Source: Acidimicrobiia bacterium
Lineage (GTDB): Bacteria > Actinomycetota > Acidimicrobiia > Acidimicrobiales > Poriferisodalaceae
Length of the DNA: 41,642 bases
NCBI GenBank assembly: GCA_022826045.1
Contig: JAJDVQ010000077.1
Location: forward strand, 1 to 41,642
Direction: 5' to 3'
Positions within the stretch are counted from its first letter, which is position 1. Every line of letters begins with the position of its first letter. A program made the translations under genes and the position numbers. This document shows, piece by piece, positions 37,046 through 41,642 of the stretch. The notes below the pieces were generated by a model that was not told the origin of the DNA, did no database searches, and saw only the letters and a program-made list of their open reading frames with translations.

Positions 37046-40000
37046 TCAGCGCACCGACGCGGCAGCGACGACGCCCGGCCCAGCCCGGCTCGTCGGGTAG
37101 TCGGGCGCGATGCCGTAGTTGAAGCTGGTGCCGTCGCTCCAGATCAGCCAGTAGCCGTCGCCTGTGTCGGTGGCCACCATGTCGACTGCTGCCAGACGGT
37201 TGGCCCGACCCGAACGCGATCCCAGCGAAGCTGCACTGCCGAATACGTGCACGGCCGTGCCCGCGTCGGTTACCCAGTAGCCGTCGCCGTCGGCTGCTGC
37301 CGCGATGCCCACCGCGGCAGCGGTGTCCGCCGATCCCAGCTGTTCGGCGCCGCCGTAGGCCAGCACCGCGCCGTCCGTGGCGAGCAGCCAGAGCCCATCG
37401 CCGGACGGAGTCGATTCGACGTCCACGATGAGCGCATCAGCATCGGAGCGCTCTTCGGCACCCACATCGGCAGCCGCTCCGAATTCGAACACCTCGCCGT
37501 TCTGCAGCGCGATCCAGTAGCCGCCCTCGGGATGGGACGCGATGCCGACAGGCGCGGTGCGCGGCACAGTCTCGTCGACCTGCCCGACGGCATCGCCGTG
37601 GTGCCGAGCGTCGCCGAGTGCCCTCACCGCTCCTGAGGCGTCGAGCAGCCAGTAGCCCTTCCCGCTGCGGGTGACCGCCATATCGACGTATGCGGGCGCC
37701 CCGGTGCCGTCGTCGGCAGCCGCGTCGGACGGCTCGTCCGCGCCGTCGCCGTAGTGGCGTGCGAGACCGTACGCGCGCACCGTTCCGTCAGCCTTGAGCA
37801 CCCACAGGTGAACGTCGGCGGTGCCCTGCACCGGCTCGACCGGGTTCGAGCCGCTGTCGAACTGCGGGAAGCGGTACCAGTCCGACAGCACCGTGCGAGG
37901 GAATGCCCGGCGGAACGGGTCTCGTGCCCACCGGTCAAAGCTGAAGGTGTGCTCGCCGCCGGTGCCGACCACTCGCAGGGCTCGCACGCGTCCGCCCCAC
38001 TCGCCGTTGCCGTCGCGCCCGGTGATGTCGATCCGCACGAGCTGTCCGAGCGTCTTGCCGTGCTGCGCGAACAGCGGCTCGAAGGCTCGCTCGATGTCGG
38101 AGCGTCGCAGCTTGATGGTCCATCGGTGGCCGCTGTTGCCGTTGTCGGCGTAGATGGCGTCGCCTGGATCGGGCACAGCCGGGAACGCGGACGCCGGCGG
38201 CCCCGCAGACCATCCCCCGCTGCTGGTGCTGAACTCGGCGAAGGCGAACCCGCCGTCGGAATTCACCAGCGCCCTGCCCTCGGTGTTGGCGATGGCCAGC
38301 GTCGTGTGCTCGAAGCCGGCGCCGTGATCGTTGCGCCGCTCCCGGCCGCCGCTCCCGGCCGCCGCGCCTTCGTACAGCTGGCAGTCGGGCCAGTCGCAGA
38401 TGTCGGTGAAGCGCCCCCGGCCCATCTGGTACTGAGACCGGTAGAGCGCATAGCTGCGCGCCGCGATGGCCTGCGCTTCGAGAGCCGCCAGGCCCGTGCC
38501 GGCCGGGCCCGTGCGGGCGCCCCAGTCCGGCGGCGACTCCTTGGGCACGACGCCGCGCAGGTACTGCTCGAGCGGCAGGCGGTTGAAGGTGTAGGGGCGG
38601 CCGGACTGCTTCACGATGCCGAGGGCGCCCCGGTAGGTGATGCGCATGATCTCGGTGGCGTCGCCGGTGCCGCCGCAGTAGATCATGGTCAGCATGGCCG
38701 ACCGGTCATCGGCGGCGTAGTCGTCGCTCGACGGCAGCACTTCGACGAACGCGTCGCCGTTGCGACCGCTGCGCCCGGACAGGCCCGACGCCACGCTCGC
38801 CCCCGGGTCGTCCGCGCAGCCCGAGGTGCGATGGACGTCGAAGGCGTTGCCGCTGACGCTCAGACGCGCGATCTCGCCGCCCGCGAAGGAGTGGCCTTCG
38901 GCCGTGAACGAAGATTTCGAGGTGACCAGCAGGTCATGGCGGGCGTTGCGCGTCAGGTGGACGAAGATGTCGCGCTCATCGACATCTGTGAGCGTGGTGT
39001 TGCCGTAGTAACGGAGCGCTATCTGCTCGCCGGTGCAGCCGAAGTGCGTGGCGTAGCCCAAGGCACCCCACTGGCCCATGCCGTTGCCGTGGCCGTGGCC
39101 TCGCCCCTCCACCACGATCTCCGACGGGGCGACCTCGTCGGAGGCGTCGCTCGGCGGATCGACCGAGACCGGGCCAGCGGCAACGGGAGGCGGCGCAGTG
39201 CACTCGGGGGCGCTGGCGGCGCCGACATCATCGGGCGGGCGAGTCAGCACTGCCGCCGCTGCCGTCACCACCGTCTCGCGGACCGCCGCTGGGCCGCCGA
39301 GCACCGTGAGGCCCGTATCGCCGCCGGCTGCGGCCGTGCGGGCAAGCGCCTGGCGAGTCGGGGCAGGCAGCGTCGTGTCGGCCAGCACCATGGGCACGGC
39401 GCGAGCGCCCAGCAACGCTCCGCCCACGAGCGCATCGGGAAACGCGGTGCCGCTTGCGAGCCCGACCGCGGCGTCACCGAAGCAGGAGCCGGCCAGTTCT
39501 GCCGCCACGGTGGCTGCTGTCTCGTAGCGGTCCTGTCCCCACCACCGGCGCGTGGCGATGCCGAGACCAGCCACCGCGTCGAGAACCGTCGGCGACACCG
39601 CGACAGGGCCGCCGACGACGATCACCTGCTCGACACCTCGATCAGTGAGGAACGCCCGTGAACGCGATGTCAGCGCCTGCGGGTCGCTCAGCAGCACGGG
39701 ATGGCGGCCGGAGTAGGCCAGCGGCGACACTGCCAGCGCATCGGCGAACACGTCGCGGGTCGCCAGCAGCACCGTGCGGAGGCCGTCGCCGCAGTAGTCG
39801 CCGATGCCTGCCTGGGCCACTCGTTCAGCTACCCGGATATTCGTCTCGTCGCGGTCGGCGCCCGAGAGGCGCTCGGGCTGTGCGCCCGTGAGCTGGGCGA
39901 GATCGGCTGCCGCCGCATTCGAGACACGGTCGGCATCGCCGACTACGACCGCGCGGCTGATGCCGTGCTGCCCGATGAAGCTTCGCACCGCCGCTGGCAG

Positions 40001-40348
40001 GCCGTCAGGCGGCGTGAGCAGCACCGGCGCATTCAGCACGCTTGCCAGCGGCGCCGCCGAGAGCGCGTCGGCGAAAGCGATCCCCGAAGCGACGATCACC
40101 GTGTCGACCGGTGCTGATTCAGCGACGTACGCCTCTGCGATGCGCACCGCCGTCTCGTAGCGATCCTGCCCCCAGAGGCGCTCGGGCGTCACCGCGTTCG
40201 CGGCGCCCGCACGCGCAACCGGCGCCAGCATCGACGCGACCGCCAGCAGCGCGACGCCCGGCGCGAGCACTGCGGCACGGCGGCTTCGGCGCTGCGATGA
40301 CCGGCGCCGACGCCGGAGGGGTTCGCCCGCGGCGCCGCGACTGCGCAT
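37046..40348 (-). CDS. Secreted CWB2-SpoIID protein with C-terminal GYW repeats
   Basis: This 1100-aa exported protein has an Arg-rich signal peptide (about 1-50). Three cell-wall-binding repeat 2 modules follow (about 55-370), each opening like R-L-W-G-Q-D-R-Y-E-T-A. A SpoIID domain (about 410-810) has G-R-G-H-G-H-G-N-G-M-G-Q-W-G, the catalytic-glutamate motif Y-L-R-G-V-V-P-K-E604-S, A-L-E-A-Q-A-I-A-A-R-S-Y-A and C-D-W-P-D-C-Q-L-Y. The C-terminus (about 830-1090) has five or six propeller-like repeats with G-x-G-Y-W-L/I and D-G-A-V-x-A-Y-G. SpoIID proteins are peptidoglycan lytic transglycosylases that remove stem-less glycan; here it is a non-sporulation role. The ATG at 40348 is chosen ahead of the signal peptide. 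Confidence 0.85.
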   Translation of the reverse strand: MRSRGAAGEPLRRRRRSSQRRSRRAAVLAPGVALLAVASMLAPVARAGAANAVTPERLWGQDRYETAVRIAEAYVAESAPVDTVIVASGIAFADALSAAPLASVLNAPVLLTPPDGLPAAVRSFIGQHGISRAVVVGDADRVSNAAAADLAQLTGAQPERLSGADRDETNIRVAERVAQAGIGDYCGDGLRTVLLATRDVFADALAVSPLAYSGRHPVLLSDPQALTSRSRAFLTDRGVEQVIVVGGPVAVSPTVLDAVAGLGIATRRWWGQDRYETAATVAAELAGSCFGDAAVGLASGTAFPDALVGGALLGARAVPMVLADTTLPAPTRQALARTAAAGGDTGLTVLGGPAAVRETVVTAAAAVLTRPPDDVGAASAPECTAPPPVAAGPVSVDPPSDASDEVAPSEIVVEGRGHGHGNGMGQWGALGYATHFGCTGEQIALRYYGNTTLTDVDERDIFVHLTRNARHDLLVTSKSSFTAEGHSFAGGEIARLSVSGNAFDVHRTSGCADDPGASVASGLSGRSGRNGDAFVEVLPSSDDYAADDRSAMLTMIYCGGTGDATEIMRITYRGALGIVKQSGRPYTFNRLPLEQYLRGVVPKESPPDWGARTGPAGTGLAALEAQAIAARSYALYRSQYQMGRGRFTDICDWPDCQLYEGAAAGSGGRERRNDHGAGFEHTTLAIANTEGRALVNSDGGFAFAEFSTSSGGWSAGPPASAFPAVPDPGDAIYADNGNSGHRWTIKLRRSDIERAFEPLFAQHGKTLGQLVRIDITGRDGNGEWGGRVRALRVVGTGGEHTFSFDRWARDPFRRAFPRTVLSDWYRFPQFDSGSNPVEPVQGTADVHLWVLKADGTVRAYGLARHYGDGADEPSDAAADDGTGAPAYVDMAVTRSGKGYWLLDASGAVRALGDARHHGDAVGQVDETVPRTAPVGIASHPEGGYWIALQNGEVFEFGAAADVGAEERSDADALIVDVESTPSGDGLWLLATDGAVLAYGGAEQLGSADTAAAVGIAAAADGDGYWVTDAGTAVHVFGSAASLGSRSGRANRLAAVDMVATDTGDGYWLIWSDGTSFNYGIAPDYPTSRAGPGVVAAASVR

Positions 40349-40458
40349 CTGCCGCAAGGTAACCCATGAAGCCCCTGTACTGGCAGACCCCTCCCGCCCC
40401 ATACTGGAAGCTCAGCAAGGACGCGATTGGCGTCGCCACGGCTGGAGAGGCTCGCCTG
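40349..40458. promoter_or_regulatory. Divergent promoter region (envelope operon / gmd)
   Basis: This 110-bp space lies between the divergent SpoIID/CWB2 gene and gmd. GGAGAGG at 40444-40450 is the gmd ribosome binding site, 8 nt before its ATG. No further clear promoter boxes could be fixed by eye. Confidence 0.45.
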
Positions 40459-41439
40459 ATGACCACAGCCTTCGTCACCGGCATCACCGGACAGGACGGC
40501 CAGTACCTGGCCGAACTGCTGCACGGCAAGGGCTACCGGGTGTTCGGGCTGATCAGCGGCCAGCGGAATGCCCGGGCCGAGACCGTGGCCAGCGCGCTGC
40601 CCTTCGTGGAGCTGGTGGAGGGCGACTTGCAGGATCTGGCATCGCTCATCGCCGCCCTCGAGTACTCCCAGCCCGACGAGGTCTACAACCTGGGCGCCAT
40701 CAGCTTCGTGGCGCTGTCGTTCAAGCAGCCCGAGCTGACAGCCAACGTCAGCGGCTTGGGTGTGCTGCGACTGCTCGAAGCCATCCGTCTCGTCGGCGGC
40801 AGCCCGAACCCGATCCGGTTCTACCAAGCCTCTTCCAGCGAGATGTTCGGCAAAGTGCGCGAGACGCCGCAGAACGAGCTCACGCCGCTGCATCCGCGCA
40901 GCCCGTACGGATCAGCCAAGGTGTTCGGTCACCACACCACGGTCAACTATCGCGAGAGCTACGGGCTGTTCGCGTGCAGCGGCATCTTGTTCAATCACGA
41001 GTCGCCGCGCCGCGGCCAAGAATTCGTCACGCGTAAGGTGACCAGCGCAGTCGCGAGGATCAAGCTCGGCTTGCAGGACGAGGTAGCGCTGGGCAATCTC
41101 GACGCCAAGCGCGACTGGGGTTTCGCCGGCGACTACGTGCAGGCGATGCACCTGATGCTCCAGCAGCCCGAACCCGACGACTTCGTCATCGCGACCGGGC
41201 AGACCCATGCCGTGCGCGAGTTCGTGGAGCTGGCATTCGCAGCGGCCGGGATCGACGACTGGGAGCGTCACGTCCGCATCGATCCGCGCTTCTTTCGCCC
41301 GGCCGAGGTCGACCTGCTGGTGGGCGATGCATCCAAGGCACGACGGATTCTCGGCTGGGCGCCGCAGATGGCATTCGACCAACTCGTCGCCACGATGGTG
41401 GCCCACGACCTCGAAGTCGAGCAGCGCAAGCTCGCCTGA
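40459..41439 (+). CDS. gmd: GDP-mannose 4,6-dehydratase
   Basis: This 326-aa extended SDR enzyme converts GDP-mannose to GDP-4-keto-6-deoxymannose, the precursor of GDP-fucose, GDP-rhamnose and related sugars. Seen: the NADP-binding [21 protein letters not shown], the active-site [13 protein letters not shown] (Y-x-x-x-K), F-N-H-E-S-P-R-R-G and D-W-G-F-A-G-D-Y-V. Length is normal. The ATG at 40459 is set by GGAGAGG upstream. It is divergent from the envelope operon, and its substrate supply comes from PGI/PMI and phosphomannomutase at 21525-24254. Confidence 0.94.
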   Translation: MTTAFVTGITGQDGQYLAELLHGKGYRVFGLISGQRNARAETVASALPFVELVEGDLQDLASLIAALEYSQPDEVYNLGAISFVALSFKQPELTANVSGLGVLRLLEAIRLVGGSPNPIRFYQASSSEMFGKVRETPQNELTPLHPRSPYGSAKVFGHHTTVNYRESYGLFACSGILFNHESPRRGQEFVTRKVTSAVARIKLGLQDEVALGNLDAKRDWGFAGDYVQAMHLMLQQPEPDDFVIATGQTHAVREFVELAFAAAGIDDWERHVRIDPRFFRPAEVDLLVGDASKARRILGWAPQMAFDQLVATMVAHDLEVEQRKLA

Positions 41440-41441
41440 TG

Positions 41442-41470
41442 GCGCCAGGCCAGCCGGCCGCGCCTGGCGC
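41442..41470 (+). terminator. GC-rich stem-loop directly after gmd
   Basis: GCGCCAGGC (41442-41450) pairs perfectly with GCCTGGCGC (41462-41470) two bases after the gmd stop. There is no T-run, so it is an actinobacterial-type (I-shaped) terminator candidate. Confidence 0.55.
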
Positions 41471-41642
41471 GGCGGCACCACGGCCCTTCGCGCCGAACAA
41501 CAGTTAGAGGCCGCGCGGATAGATCGGCTCTGAACGATTTCGAGCCGTGGAATCGCCTCTGGATGGGTCTCTGACCTGCAGCATCGACACGACAGACGAT
41601 GCGATTGCATACAGTCGTTTTATCAATCCGCTAACGCTCTTA

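Overview
The window is high-GC DNA with dense coding on both strands. It looks like an actinobacterial chromosome, most likely from the class Acidimicrobiia. Three things point that way: a deazaflavin (F420)-type nitroreductase-fold protein; a typical actinobacterial core block (comF, hpf, secA, prfB, ftsE, ftsX, with ahcY, a bifunctional PGI/PMI, a Trm112-like protein and a phosphomannomutase beside it); and a giant secreted protein joining cell-wall-binding repeats, a SpoIID domain and C-terminal GYW-type repeats. The taxonomic call is inference from gene content. No phage, insertion sequence or CRISPR array is visible.

Layout. 1-212 is the 3' part of the tmRNA gene, cut by the window edge. 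253-6000 is an accessory stretch: a DUF4143-type ATPase, an alpha/beta-hydrolase remnant, a 274-aa protein of unknown family, a DDN-family protein, a formate/nitrite transporter, a PQ-loop membrane protein, a CPVC membrane protein and a small AT-rich-flanked gene. 6262-12598 holds a divergent TrpC-like protein, a thioredoxin-like lipoprotein, a 2'-5' RNA ligase/phosphodiesterase, an acyl-CoA dehydrogenase pseudogene, a minimal zincin, an EthD-type protein, an MFS transporter and a crotonase. 12714-20000 is the minus-strand block comF-hpf-secA-prfB-ftsE-ftsX (secretion, ribosome hibernation, release factor, division). 20046-24254 is the minus-strand sugar-phosphate/SAM-cycle operon (phosphomannomutase, Trm112-like, PGI/PMI, ahcY). 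24504-26084 is a KamA-type radical SAM gene with mosaic base composition. 26090-29431 is a membrane protein fused to a GT2 glycosyltransferase. ftsH follows at 29508-31601. 31617-40348 is a four-gene envelope operon (CWB2/SpoIID protein, giant GT2 membrane protein, DUF5719-type protein, thioredoxin-like protein). gmd (GDP-mannose 4,6-dehydratase) closes the window.

The main discovery candidate is the lipoprotein gene at 7098-8186 (minus strand). Its thioredoxin domain has an in-frame TGA exactly where the first cysteine of the CxxC motif belongs (W-[TGA]-P-N-C). The frame then stays open for 97 more codons of recognisable thioredoxin sequence, including the cis-proline region. A hairpin with a GGUC loop lies at a suitable distance after the TGA. 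The best reading is a selenocysteine (UxxC) thioredoxin-like lipoprotein, tethered through an about 200-residue strongly acidic linker. A standard gene caller would truncate it at the active site.

Functional links: phosphomannomutase, PGI/PMI and gmd connect hexose phosphates to GDP-mannose and GDP-deoxysugars. The two giant glycosyltransferase/membrane proteins and the SpoIID/CWB2 protein are likely consumers or modifiers of envelope glycans. FtsEX and FtsH serve division and membrane quality control.
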